Source: Haematobia irritans
Lineage: Eukaryota > Arthropoda > Insecta > Diptera > Muscidae
Length of the DNA: 64,000 nucleotides
Direction of reading: 5' to 3'
Assembly: GCF_050003625.1 (NCBI RefSeq)
Contig: NC_134398.1
Location: 204,091,313 to 204,155,312, forward strand
This document shows positions 12,001 to 22,955 of this stretch, piece after piece (positions within the stretch are counted from its first letter, which is position 1; each line of letters opens with the position of its first letter). A program made the position numbers and the translations under genes. The notes beneath the pieces are model-generated. The model searched no databases and was not told the DNA's origin. It was given only the letters and a program-made list of their open reading frames with translations.

Positions 12001-14361
12001 GGTTCAGATTTAGATATAGCTTCCATATATATTTTTCGCCCGATATGGACTTATATGGCCCAAGAAGCCAGAGTTTTGGCCCAATTTGGTTGAAATTTTG
12101 CCCTAGGAGTACAATTAGTAATATAGTCATGTGTGCCAAATTTGATTGAAATCGGTTCAGATTTAGATATAGCTCCCATATATATGTTTTTCGGATTTCG
12201 ACAAAAATGGTCAAAATACCAACATTTTCCTTGTTAAATCTCCACTGCTTAGTCGAAAAGTTGTAAAAATGACTCTAATTTTCCTAAACTTCTAATACAT
12301 ATATATCGAGCGATAAATCATAAATAAACTTTTGCGAAGTTTCCTTTAATCTGCTTCAGATTTAAATGTTTCCCATATTTTTTACTAAAATTGTATTCCA
12401 CCCTAGTGCATTAGCCAACTTAAATTTTGAGTCTATAGATTTTGTATCAAATTCTGTCCAAATCTAGTGATATTTAAATGTATGTATTTGGGACAAACCT
12501 TTATATATAGCACCCAACACATTTGACGGATGTGATATGGTATCGAAAATTTAGATCTACAAAGTGGTGCAGGGTATAATATAGTCGGCCCCGCCCGACT
12601 TTAGACTTTTCTTACTTGTTTTTTTTTTTGTTGTTATGATTGTGTTGAAGCCAATGTTCTTAATCAGATTCACGTTGTAATCGAAGTTTTGGTTTTTAAG
12701 GTTGCTACAATATACTTGCCGAATAGGAATAAAATCATTTCAGATTTATAATGGGTATTCGATTTATATTTTTTTCACGATATATTTATTTCATTTACCA
12801 TTTTGCGAATTGTAAGAAATTTTATCCTAAACGGTTCAGATATAATTATGGGCTTTTTTTGTTACACCCAAAGAAATTTTTAGTAAACAAAGCAGAAAAT
12901 CTGCGAAAACAAAAAGTTAGTTTAAAAACGTGTTTGCTGAAATAGCAAACATTGCCTGTTATTTTTAAAAACTCGATTATTCTAAACATGTCTTAGTTTA
13001 AAATATACCAATTTAACGAATTGTTGTTCGCTAGGCAATGGAGTGCAAAACTATAAAAACCGATACGGACTGCTGTTTTAATGCGCTTTACAGACTATCA
13101 GTTATTCCGGACGACAGTGCTCGTGTCGAACATATCCCATATATTCTGCACATTATAAGTTAAGTCCGAAGGCATAATCTATACTGCTGCATGTTTATGG
13201 GATCGATAACACATTTACCGATTATTTAGTCATCGCCGACAAGTCGTATAGATCCGACACACTGTAAGATTCTTTACAAACACCGACATTCCGTCCGGAA
13301 TAACTGATAGTCTGCAAAGCGCATAACAGAGATTATTTCACAAGACCCCATAGGACCGTTTTCATAAAAGTTCGCATAGAGACTATAATTATTTGGCATA
13401 TGTGCAAATTATGTCTGAAATTTATTCAGATGTAGGAATAGCCTTAAGCAAATTTTGACGGTTCTGAAATGGAACCACAGTATTGTCCAACAAAGTGGTG
13501 AAGGAGGGTATTTATTATATAGACTTAGACTTTACACTGACCCTATTTAAAAAAACCAAAATAATATTTTTTCTCTTTCATTTCCAGATTATATTCAAAA
13601 AGTATCTCTCTAAACGCCAATGGATGTCATTGGTCCTGCTCACAGTCGGTTGCATGTTAAAACAAATAAATTTCAGTGGTATATATAGTGAAAATGTCGC
13701 CAGTTCTGGAGTAAATAATAACCAAAATTCTGCTGTGACTGAAGGAACTACCAAAGTGGAACATCAAATGAGTAGCAAAAACATGAATGGGTTTGACTTT
13801 AGCTTAAGTGCCGTTTTGATACTAGCCCAAACAGTATTCTCTTGCTTAGCCGGAGTTTACAATGAGTATTTGCTAAAGGATAAGGGATCCGAAGTGAATA
13901 TTTTCATTCAAAATGTTTTCATGTATTTAGATTCAATCGTTTGCAATGTTGTGATACTTTTGATTCAGGGCCAACTATTTTCAGCGTTTACATCCGATAG
14001 TCTTCAAGCAATATTTCGCTTTAAAGTCATTGTAGTTATTGTAAATAATGCTGCAATAGGTATAGTCACTAGTTTCTTTTTGAAATATATGAATTCAATA
14101 TTGAAAACATTTGCCAGTGCATTAGAATTGTTGTTTACAGCAGTCCTATGCTATTTTCTATTCGCAATACCCATTTATGTAAACACCGCATTGTCAATAG
14201 CCGTAGTCTCTTTTGCCATATATCTCTACTCGCAAAGTCCGGTAGTGAATGTAGGAAAAGTACGACCCCTAACAAGTGTAAGTGAGACACAAATGTCTTA
14301 TGATAAAAGAAGACTATTAGATGCAGACGGTGATACAGATCTAGAAATGGATATGGTGTAA
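9037..14361 (+). CDS. senju: Nucleotide-sugar transporter, SLC35A family, senju-like
   Basis: Multi-pass Golgi membrane carrier expected to import UDP-galactose or another UDP-sugar for glycosylation. Drosophila senju has been linked to control of Toll signalling. Exons 9037-9121, 9198-9315, 9382-9568 and 13588-14361 join in frame with GT-AG introns to give 387 residues. Visible family features: INWRELFPTK at the N-terminus, VTVVLLTEVLKLIVSAVLYL, the conserved YNNLAFVNLSTFDPTTYYLL, LQLRVVITGVLFQ, and near the C-terminus KYMNSILKTFASALELLFTA. A hydrophilic loop rich in N, S and T lies near residues 160-195, and the cytosolic tail is acidic. The third intron is 4 kb and full of repeats. Assignment to senju rather than another SLC35A4/A5-like gene rests on remembered similarity. 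Confidence 0.85.
9619..9915 (+). pseudogene. LINE (non-LTR retrotransposon) ORF2 C-terminal fragment in senju intron 3
   Basis: An open stretch reads LFTALVRTILEYGSIVWDPQ, then IDRIESVQKQFLLFAL and LPPYTSRLRLIHLPTLRSRR. This is the segment just after the reverse-transcriptase core in Jockey-clade-like LINEs. It is 5'-truncated and ends at a stop after about 98 codons. It lies in the intron in the sense direction and is not part of the transporter. Confidence 0.75.
10152..10214 (+). repeat. GC-rich 34-bp tandem duplication
   Basis: Two adjacent copies of a 34-bp unit (GGCGGGAAGGTGGGCGATGG, then GACCGTTCGGAAGT; second copy starts at 10186). They sit in an unusually GC-rich patch within senju intron 3, about 300 bases 3' of the LINE fragment. 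It may be part of that retrotransposon's tail. Confidence 0.6.
11275..12620. mobile_element. Non-autonomous element with internal ~152-bp tandem repeats
   Basis: Begins with GCCCTGCGCCACACTGTGGA and ends near GGCCCCGCCCGACTTTAGAC, then CTTGTTTTTTTT. In between, the motif TTCAGATTTAGATATAGCTC recurs near 11546, 11699, 11850, 12003 and 12156, giving a period of about 151-153 bp. Fragments with this wording are common in fly genomes; I recognise the family but not its name. Minus-strand ORFs across it only translate the repeat. It lies in senju intron 3. Confidence 0.65.
13081..13324. mobile_element. MITE of the ATGCGC-TIR family, 244 bp
   Basis: Terminal inverted repeats of about 33 bp: the left end ATGCGCTTTACAGACTATCA mirrors the right end, which closes with GATAGTCTGCAAAGCGCAT. 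The interior contains GGGATCGATAACACATTTAC and matches the copy at 51401-51640 closely, so the family was probably active recently. No clear target duplication. Confidence 0.85.
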
Positions 14362-14639
14362 TAATTTAATTATCTCTAAGTAGGTGTACATATACATATA
14401 TTTTAGTTTTGTTTTTGATTTTTTGTTTATGGCAAGAGTAAATTGTAATTGTTTAGTTTTTTTTAGTGTTTATGTAAAAAAAATAATGTTTTTAATTATA
14501 AGAAATATATTTTTGTTTATTGGTAATTTAAGAATTGTGCAGAATTTTTAAATCGCACAACTAAAACTTTCTTATCTTCCTCTTGACAAGCACGCATCGA
14601 AATGATAATAGATTGCATATCAATATTGATATGTTCTTA

Positions 14640-14960
14640 GAAAAAATATCACAAAAAAAAAAATTAATTGATTCAATTAATTTTTTAATAAATATCAAGC
14701 ACACAAATTAATTGACTCAGTTAATTAGGTAATTGAATTAATTATTTTTTATTTGCCTTCCATCAATTAAAATTAAAATAAAAAATTTCATGAAAAAGAG
14801 AAAAATATTTAATAAGACAATGATAGGAATAATTGATTTAATTATTGTTTTTTTTTTTATATAAACAAAATCATTAAAAATCATAATTGAAACGTCTTTG
14901 GTGATTGATAATAGCATTTCCATGATTGAAACAATTTCAATTAAAAATTAATTGGTTCAA
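14640..14960. repeat. AATTAATT-rich inverted repeat family, 3' of senju
   Basis: Dense runs of AATTAATTGATTCAATTAAT type on both strands, with GC-poor spacers. The same vocabulary returns at about 31175-31350 and 36460-37140, so this is a dispersed family and not just local low complexity. It may represent MITE-like foldback elements. Confidence 0.5.
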
Positions 14961-15689
14961 TTGACTTGAAAGCAAAACATTATATTTGTTGTGCGTATTA
15001 TTCGCAATTTCAGGTCTATAATAAATAGGCCATAGACTGCCTTTTATAAAAGGGTTAAAGCGAAATCACAGCACAAATATAGGCACTAACTCTCTATTTT
15101 AACAATCGGATATATTAAAACAAACACATTTCAAATCAATACTCTAAGAATATTGGAAAAATTTCACCGTTAAGAATATAATTCTATAATTGATTAGCCT
15201 TATCTAAAACGAGACAAACGAATTGAATGACTCCGTATATTATTATTCTTTTTTTTTATAATAAAAAATATATGGGCTTTGACAAAATTATTATTCTCAC
15301 AAAAAAAAGCAAACTCAATCAGTTATTTAAGATATTATTTATTTTTGATACACCATTTCAAATGTTGGTACTAACGAAAATTTTATATCTAATTTCTAAA
15401 AAAAAAAACAAATATTATTTGGGTTCTTATCTAATAAGACGTATTATCATTTTATGAATTGAAGTGCATTAAATATAATTCTTATTCATGACTATTAATG
15501 TTTTAATTGTAGTTTTATGTTAGAATTAATGTAAATTTTTATTTGTTAACCATATAAGCTTATAGAAGCTATAGTTACTTTTAAGTTAAAAAAAAGACTT
15601 ATGCATTATTATTACAGTTCCCATTACATTGTTCGTATTTGAAAAACCAAATATTAATTTTGTTTGACATTTAGCATACGGCTAACGAA

Positions 15690-16207
15690 ATCATGTATTA
15701 ATGAAAAAACAAATGATTTTTTATGCTTATCACCTGGTAGAAATGACATTAATGTAATTTTTTGCCTAACGAATAATATGAAAATATTTCTTAGTTAACT
15801 TTTCACAATCTATAGATTTTCTTATGGACTCATTTTCTGTTATAACTTAATTTGAAAGAAACTTGGATTATTCAGCATGTACAAGACATTACAACAGATT
15901 GGGTTTTTTGTTTGCTTCAGCCAACCTAAACCATTTTTAGGGAAATTCCGATCATGTATTAATGAAAAAACAAATGATTTTTTATGCTTATCACCTGGTA
16001 GAAATGACATTAATGTAATTTTTTGCCTAACGAATAATATGAAAATATTTCTTAGTTAACTTTTCACAATCTATAGATTTTCTTATGGACTCATTTTCTG
16101 TTATAAATTTGAAAGAAACTTGGATTATTCAGCATGTACAAGACATTACAACAGATTGGGTTTTTTGTTTGCTTCAGCCAACCTAAACCATTTTTAGGGA
16201 AATTCCG
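15690..16207 (+). repeat. 261-bp direct tandem duplication
   Basis: The block starting ATCATGTATTAATGAAAAAA at 15690 is repeated from 15951 and ends with GGGAAATTCCG in both copies. The copies (261 and 257 bp) appear to differ mainly by one 4-base deletion (TTATAACTTAATTTG versus TTATAAATTTG), so the duplication is young. No ORF or known element was recognised in the unit. Confidence 0.9.
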
Positions 16208-18470
16208 ATGTTTGCTGTTTTAGCAATATTTAATAGTTTATCTTTTTCAGCAGATGCTTTGCTGCTTTATCAGATTTTTTTGCAGTTTCAATTGATACAT
16301 TTCTTTGGTGTTGGAAAACTTGAAATTAAAATTCATCTGTTTTTTTTTAATACATCTTGAGCTTAGCCTTTAATGAAATTTGAAATAATGTGGTATTGGC
16401 CGTTTGCTAGAAAAAAATCAATAGAAAAATATTTAAGGAATTAAAATTTGTAAACATTGTTCAAGGCAATTGGATTTGGGGAATACATATATAAGGATAC
16501 TGAAAAATTGTGTATTGGCTTTGAAGTGATATCTTGGCCAGCATTAATAACCAAAGTATTTGTTTTAATACATCATTTTATTATGATTTAAATTTAATAA
16601 ATTGAGTATAAAAACTAGAAAAATGTGACTTTTTATTATACTATTTTCAACAGGGCTGTTGATGTTGGGATAATTAAATTAGCTGTTAATATTGTTCGAT
16701 GAAAGAGAATGGAAATATTCACAAACTATTCTTCGCTAGGGGCGCTGCAAGTAGTTTTGTAAAACATGTTGGTGTTAAGCTGTATATGTCCCCATTTTCC
16801 GAAATTCGGCATCGCAAAATTTTCGTTTGGCCATAATTTAAAAACCCTAAATCTTTAAAACTGAAATCTTGATAATATAGTTCTCTTTAATGAGAAGTTC
16901 AAACTAAAATTGTATTCGAGTCCGAGGGTATCTCTATTTATTCGTAAAAAGAAAAATAAATTCTTGCGACATGGGATTCAGAATTTCGGAACATAGGAGA
17001 TGATGCATATAAATAGGTGATGAGATTTCGTCATGAAGGACTAGGTTAAAGTGGCAGCCCGATTTATTTTCAGGCTCACTTGGACTATTCAGTACCAGCA
17101 AAAAAATCCAATTGGAGGAATGCAACAAGGGATTAATTGAAATTTGTAGCACTTATTCCCATTCTGCTTCTCCAATCGCTTTTTTCCATTAAAGGTGGGT
17201 ATTAAGTTCGAGTTTAACCGCTAATTTTCACTAAAGTGAAAACTAAATCAGTAAAAAAAGTCATATAATTATACATATTTGTTGCAGATTTCATTATAAC
17301 TTGATGGGGAATATCCCAAAGAAAATTTTCACAAAGTTTGTGTCCCTTAAAATGGATTATTAAAGAAAAGTAATCGTGAAAAAATGACGATTTTAGCGGC
17401 TAAAGGTAAGTACTACGTTCGCTTTTCGAGTTGAAATTTTCGCGGTTACTTTAATAAAACAGTTCAATATGAAGCAGATAAATTAATTCAATTGATGCGC
17501 AGTTTCTTGTTCCCCTAGATTTCGGCAAGACTTTACAGGAATATTTTGGTTTTAATTTATAATTTTGATTATTTCAGGAAAAGTAATCGCGAAAATAAAG
17601 TGATTTTCAACTCGAAAACCGAACATAGTACCCACCTTAAACTCGAACTTAATACCCACCTTAAGAGATGAGATTTCCAGGACGAATTCTTTAATATGCA
17701 AAAGCAAGTGCAATGCCAGACCTCTCAAAAGTGGCCTAATATTTTTCCTAATTTGTGAGGTGCCACCACGAAAGTTGTCCACTTTTGAAAAGTGTCCACA
17801 GAGTGTCCAAGTTGGAGAAGTTTCACTATATTTGATCACAATTCAATTTGCAATGCTCGACAAGGTACAGAAGAGTTTGTGCAAAATGTAAAGCAAAACG
17901 CTATTAAGGGCCAGCTATGGCAGAGAAGTACTTAGGTGACCCGAACCAAAAATTTAATGCTTTCACAACTGTTTTTCATATCCAACACATGCCCGGACGT
18001 CTCCTGTATCCTAGTCGGGGAAAAGCTAACATAAATAAATCGATGGATAACTTATGTATGACTTATTTCTCAGGATTTGTTATCGGCTAAAAAACGAGCT
18101 AAGACACTCAAGAATTAAGACAAGGAAAATCTATTGTTTGACCATTAATTTTGGGAACTATTCCAGACCTATACAACCGATGTTTGTTATTGATATTGAA
18201 GAGCAAAAAGTTCCGGCATATTCGATAACAAGATAACTTTCAAGAATTTAAATCTGGATATCGATTTGTATGTTGATGTGTCACATCGAATTATAGAGTT
18301 ATTGGAGCCGCTTTAATGGTAACAGCAATGTAATTCCGTTAAATATTAGTTTACTGGATGTTCTTACATTTAGAGTTGCAGATAATACGCTCCTAATTGG
18401 ATTTTCCTTGGGAATCAGAGTTTATAAATCTTAAGTTTATATTGACATTTCCCTGGCTTCCCATGTACAT
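16208..18470. other. Repeat-rich spacer without genes
   Basis: Contains a SINE tail fragment in minus orientation (17041-17093, AGGTTAAAGTGGCAGCCC and CTCACTTGGACTATTCAG) and a nested MITE pair at 17194-17660 listed separately. Apart from these I see no credible coding sequence; short ORFs here lack splice signals and conserved motifs. Confidence 0.5.
17194..17660. mobile_element. MITE GGTGGGTATTAAG family, interrupted by a second MITE (17405-17636)
   Basis: The outer element starts GGTGGGTATTAAGTTCGAGT and ends with the mirror CTCGAACTTAATACCCACC. Inside lies a second element with its own terminal repeats, GGTAAGTACTACGTTCGC at the left and GAACATAGTACCCACC at the right. The outer element is split with TAAA on both sides of the inner one, which looks like a 4-bp target duplication. 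A clean outer-family copy is at 30961-31148. Related inner-family copies are at 21170-21387 and 49942-50142. Confidence 0.75.
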
Positions 18471-19233
18471 ACCCTGCTAGCATTTCAAAGTTCCATTTCA
18501 TCCTCATCGCTACCACAGACTCGTAAGTGACATTGCACCTATCGCCAACTGTGATAGTATTTTGTCATCATTATTCGCATGAAAGTATTTTGCCATCACC
18601 ATTGTTACAAGAGCCAATTTATATTTTGTGAAACACCAAGCACAACTAGCTTCTTATAATTTATTTAAATAAAAATGATAATGAAGTGCTGAAAACATAG
18701 TTATTTCGCTTAAAATTGTGAAAGGTATATTGGTGAACAATTTTTGACTTTCCAAATGGAATAAAGTGATAGTTTTTCCTGACACGCTGCCTCCATTGGG
18801 AATAAAAGCACTGGCTGGTAGACGCTACAACATGTAAATCAACATCAATCTTTTATTAATGCATACAAATATGTTAAATGTGATGTGAAAGTTGTATAAA
18901 TGTTATATTTATCAGAATTTATAAATGTTTAACAAAATTAATGAACATCTAAAAAATCGTGTTTTACTTGACCACAATGATTCTTTTACAACTATCTTAA
19001 ATGCACTTTGTCTGATTGTTTGAAGGAGCACTTATTGGCGTCCTTCTAAATGTAAACAGAAGGGCACCTAATAATTGCACTCATGCGATACTTTTTTGTT
19101 GTAACTTGGCGTGGTACAACTTCTCAATAGTGAAGGCGCTTTTCCGAGGAGTTTTGGATATCGTATACGACTGTTTTCGATGTAGTGGGGGATTCTCAGA
19201 AGCGCCCCCAAATTCAAAAAATGTTGGCAGGGT
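18471..19233 (+). mobile_element. 763-bp ACCCTGC-TIR element, copy A
   Basis: Starts ACCCTGCTAGCATTTCAAAG and ends in the imperfect mirror ATGTTGGCAGGGT. It is the reverse complement of the segment at 20098-20865 over its full length with moderate divergence, so both ends are defined by comparison. It has no recognisable transposase and is probably a non-autonomous DNA transposon. Confidence 0.75.
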
Positions 19234-19393
19234 ATATAAGTAAATGTAATTAAATAAAAATACTTTTGCGATCTTAAAAAGTAGTTTATTTATAAAAAAA
19301 ATTCAATGGTTTAACATAAATCGTTCGATGATAAGTGGAAAATACATATGTATGTATGTATGTTCATCACATCCTTGTCAATTACTCGTGAAA

Positions 19394-19648
19394 TTATGCA
19401 TTCTGATTCAACGATATTTCTGCCATCTTAGTGTAGGTAGCTTGATTAAATCTATAGCAATCCCGACATTTTTTAAGATGTTCACTCAATGTTCCAGCGG
19501 GAATGTAGTGAGTGGCGTTGTAAGGGCATTGATCTAAAGGAGGGCCTGTGTAATTTTTACGACACTTGACAATATGTGCTGGCATGCGAAACAAGACAAT
19601 TCGATGTCCGCTATTGAAAGGACATATCCCATATTCTTCGTCAGACAT
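19394..19648 (-). CDS. Gtsf1/asterix-like CHHC zinc-finger protein
   Basis: Short protein (84 residues) with two CHHC zinc fingers of the U11-48K/Gtsf1 type: CPFNSGHRIVLFRMPAHIVK followed by C, and CPYNATHYIPAGTLSEHLKK followed by C. Both follow C-x5-H-x9-H-x3-C. Proteins of this family bind RNA and act as piRNA-pathway partners of Piwi (asterix/Gtsf1 in flies) or in the minor spliceosome. I chose the ATG at 19648 (MSDEEYG) because the upstream open frame has no ATG before a stop. It is a single exon. Drosophila has several paralogues; from memory CG14036 lies near senju, which would fit this neighbourhood. It sits between two inverted 765-bp transposon copies. Confidence 0.75.
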   Translation of the reverse strand: MSDEEYGICPFNSGHRIVLFRMPAHIVKCRKNYTGPPLDQCPYNATHYIPAGTLSEHLKKCRDCYRFNQATYTKMAEISLNQNA

Positions 19649-20097
19649 GCTTAAATGCTTGGTCGGCGAAATAAATCTTTTGTTTTCTATAACAACCGCG
19701 TTATTTGGTTTGTCAAATTCGAAGTGTTGCCAGATTCGCGGGGTTGCTTTACTACCATAAAATGCCACAATGGGAAAAAATTTAATGTTATGCTAGAGAT
19801 AGGGATCTCATACAAGGACTGATGATAAAGCTATAACTCATAAAAAATACACGGCAAAATTGCCTTATTGGAAGGCAATAGAATTTCTTTGTCGACATAC
19901 CGGACTTAAGTTAAGTACTATGTGCGGTTTCCGAGGCGAAAAGTTGCTTTTCCCCATGGTTACTTTTTTGAATCAAGTTAAAAATATGAAATTGTTTGCT
20001 ATAATTTCTTTACTAATTTTCCATCGTTAGAACTGAATACGGGGCATAAGCTTGTTTTCAGAGTCCTAAATTTTATTAGCAAAACGTCTTACTCATA

Positions 20098-20865
20098 ACC
20101 CTGCCAACATTTTTTGAATTTGGGGACTCTTTTGAGAATCCCCTCTATGTCGAAAACAATCATATACGACATCAAAAACTCGTCGGAAAAGCGCCGTCAC
20201 TATTGAGAAGTTGTACCACGCCAAGTTACTACAAAAATGTTTCGCATGAGTGCAATTATTAGGTGCCTTTATAGATCAATTTAGAACGACGCCAATAAGG
20301 GACCCTCCAAACAATCAGAAAAAGTGCATTTTAAGATAGTTGTAAAAGAATCATTGTGGTCGAGTAAAACACGTTTGTTTAGATATTTATTAATTTGATT
20401 AAACATTTACAAATTCTTAAAAATATAACATTTATACCACTATCACATTACATTTAACATAATTTTTGGCATTAATGATGGTGTTGAGTTACAAGTAGCG
20501 AGTTACATGTTGCTGCGTCTATCAACCAGCGTTGTTATTCCATGGAGGCAGCGTGTCTGTAAAATATCTGAAAAACAATCACTTTATTCCATTTGGAAAA
20601 TCACCAAATTGTTCACCAATATACCTTTCACAATTTTAAGCGTATAATCTATGTTTTCAGAACTTTATTTTCGTTTTTATTTAATTAAAATATAACAAGC
20701 TGGTTGCGCTTGGCGTTTCACAAAAAAAAATGGCTTTTTTAACAGTAGGGATGGCAAATTACTTGCATGTACTTTTTGATGTACCTTTTCATGATGGTTG
20801 AAGTGACATTTACGAGTCTGTGGTAACGATGAGGTTGAAATGGAACTTTGAAATGCTGGCAGGGA
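20098..20865 (-). mobile_element. 768-bp ACCCTGC-TIR element, copy B (inverted relative to copy A)
   Basis: Starts ACCCTGCCAACATTTTTTGA and ends AAATGCTGGCAGGG, matching copy A read on the other strand. Shared internal landmarks include the CGGAAAAGCGCC / GGCGCTTTTCCG pair and AGTTGTACCACGCCAAGTTA. With copy A it forms a long inverted repeat whose 864-bp loop holds the Gtsf1-like gene. Confidence 0.75.
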
Positions 20866-21169
20866 AGTAACGGAAATAGCGATAAAAGTCCATACCGGAC
20901 GTTATTAATAGGGTTTCACTAACAACTTCACACAGACTTTTACAAAGTTCATGTTTCCCAGGTGGAGGTTGTACTTTTTCTCAAGTGCTTACATTTTTTT
21001 GTCCTTTTTTTCGGAACACATATTGTTTCGGATAAGTACTTGGTGGTATTTGACAAGCAAGTGTTCTCTTCACTTCACTACTTGCGCTCTGAGAGAAAGA
21101 CAGTGTATGTACTATATTCGACAGCGAATTGCATACATGTAGTGAAAAGTTATGCGATGCAGACCTCTA

Positions 21170-21600
21170 GTGAGTACTATGGTCGGTGTTTTCACCAAAA
21201 CACTAAATTAAAAGTACAAATATATTTATGAAGACCATTTTATTTTGATCAAGTCTTTTCAAATAATGGATGGAAAAGATCCAAGGAATTGGTTGCATAT
21301 AACTTAATATTCCTAAATTAATTAATAAAAAAAGTAACCGTGAAAATAAGCTGGTTTTCAGCTTGAAAACTGAACATAGTACTCAGCTTTAGCGGCTAAA
21401 CTCGAACAATATCCACCTTTAGATCGAGTTTAGCCGCTAAAATCAAAAATAAATCGGTATAACATTATACCTTTTTATAGAACTTGATGGGGAAAAGCCC
21501 AAAACAACTATTCACAAAGTTTATATTTTTTATAATGCATTATTAACGAAAAGGGATCGTGAAAAATGTAAATTTTAGCGGCTAAACTCGAAGTTATCAC
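21170..21600. repeat. Two adjacent MITEs of the GTGAGTACTATG and TCGAGTTTAGCCGC families
   Basis: 21170-21387 starts GTGAGTACTATGGTCGGT and closes AACTGAACATAGTACTCAGC. 21421-21600 runs from ATCGAGTTTAGCCGCTAAAA to TTTAGCGGCTAAACTCGA. Both resemble the elements seen nested at 17194-17660. No gene content. Confidence 0.65.
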
Positions 21601-21730
21601 TACTGTTTTAAGGAGATAAGACTCCTTTGGACCATTCCCTCTAAGTTATGTTACGTTTTGCATCTTGTGAAAATCTTTTATACATATTTATAGCTGGCAA
21701 TAGCCCATTCACATTAGGCTCGAAATCTAC

Positions 21731-22694
21731 TAACGGCTATTTTCATGTAGCTCCGTTAAGCTTTAGCTGTCAGTTAACAGAAAGAAAAAAAGGAAAGTTA
21801 AACTAGCAATTCATAGAATAGTCCGTTATCTACATTCATTGCGTCGATATGACCACATATCTCCTCATGTCCAGGATTTCCTGGGGTGCCCATTTTCGAG
21901 TTTTATTGACTTCAGATCACTTGTTCTTTTCCACAAAATTTTCAGTGCTCAGTCACCTCGATTTCTCGTGGACTTATTTTCATTTGGCCGATCGCGGCGA
22001 AATCAGATTGTTGTACCTCTTGCCAGAGGTCATATGGACAAGTCATTTCAGGCTAGAATCGCCAGATCTTATAACTGTCTCCCTACTAATTTAAAGGACT
22101 TCTCGATTTCTGATTCGACATATCGTAAAAGATTACTCGATCATCTTGGATCACCTGCATGAAGCTTATCCAAACTCGAGTTAGTAGTGCTGCTTTGTTG
22201 TGCTTGTTTGAGTAAATTATATTTTCTTATTTTGTCTTTTTTCAATCATAATGGGAACTAAAAATGTTTTGTCATATTTCATTTTTTTTATTTTTTTTTA
22301 TCATATTATTAATTATAATTGTCATATTTCATTTTTTGTCATATTATTAATTAATCTATTTTATACCTCATATATGTAATTATACTTTTTATATACTCGC
22401 ATATATTTTTACATTGTCATAACTTCAATTATACTTTAGTCACGGTTAGTAGTCCATTGTAATTTACATAAATTGGCCGCTATGTGGCTTCAAATTACAT
22501 AATGAAAATAAAATAAAATAAATAAATAAAATGGAAATATCTTTTCTCCGCTTAACTTTAACTGAAAATTTTTCAATAGTTAAATTTCTAACTGGCATAT
22601 GGAATATATACGCAAGGTGACAGATATGTAGATATCACGGTTTAAAAGTTCGTTAGCTAACGTAGCACTAACGGAGTTTCATGAAAATGGGGGT
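21731..22694. mobile_element. TAACGG-type MITE split by a 5'-truncated LINE
   Basis: The MITE ends carry mirrored ATTTTCATGTAGCTCCGTTA (left) and TAACGGAGTTTCATGAAAAT (right). An uninterrupted relative is at 59761-59984. Comparison with it shows about 740 bases of foreign DNA inserted near 21785-22530. The insert encodes the last 109 codons or so of a LINE ORF2 on the plus strand (21836-22162, RRYDHISPHVQDFLGCPFSS to LLDHLGSPA stop) and ends in an AAATAAAATAAATAAATAAA-type tail, as expected for LINE retrotransposition. Confidence 0.75.
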
Positions 22695-22955
22695 AAAAGG
22701 GGATTTGAAATCTAGTTAAAGTGGATTTTGGAAGTGTAATGTGTATGATGTATAAGACAACTTTTGAAAATAAAACACTTCTGTTGGTTGACACACGTTT
22801 AATATATTTGGATATATGATATTTATATATGTTGTTCCTTTTACAATGCGTTCCTCAATAAATGTCTCTTATTTAAGCCAATGCTTATTTTTCTTTTATA
22901 GATATCTTTTAAATTTTCACTTGTTATTGGGAATTGTATGCGAAATTGTTGACAC

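Noticed and set aside
11633..12214. 193-codon minus-strand ORF with repeated YLNLNRFQSNL
   Set aside because: It follows the ~152-bp tandem repeat of a non-autonomous element; no conserved domain and no support beyond the repeat.
19649..19768. Longer N-terminus for the Gtsf1-like protein
   Set aside because: The extra 40 codons lack an ATG (the first codon is GTG) and precede the conserved zinc fingers; no clear upstream exon was found.
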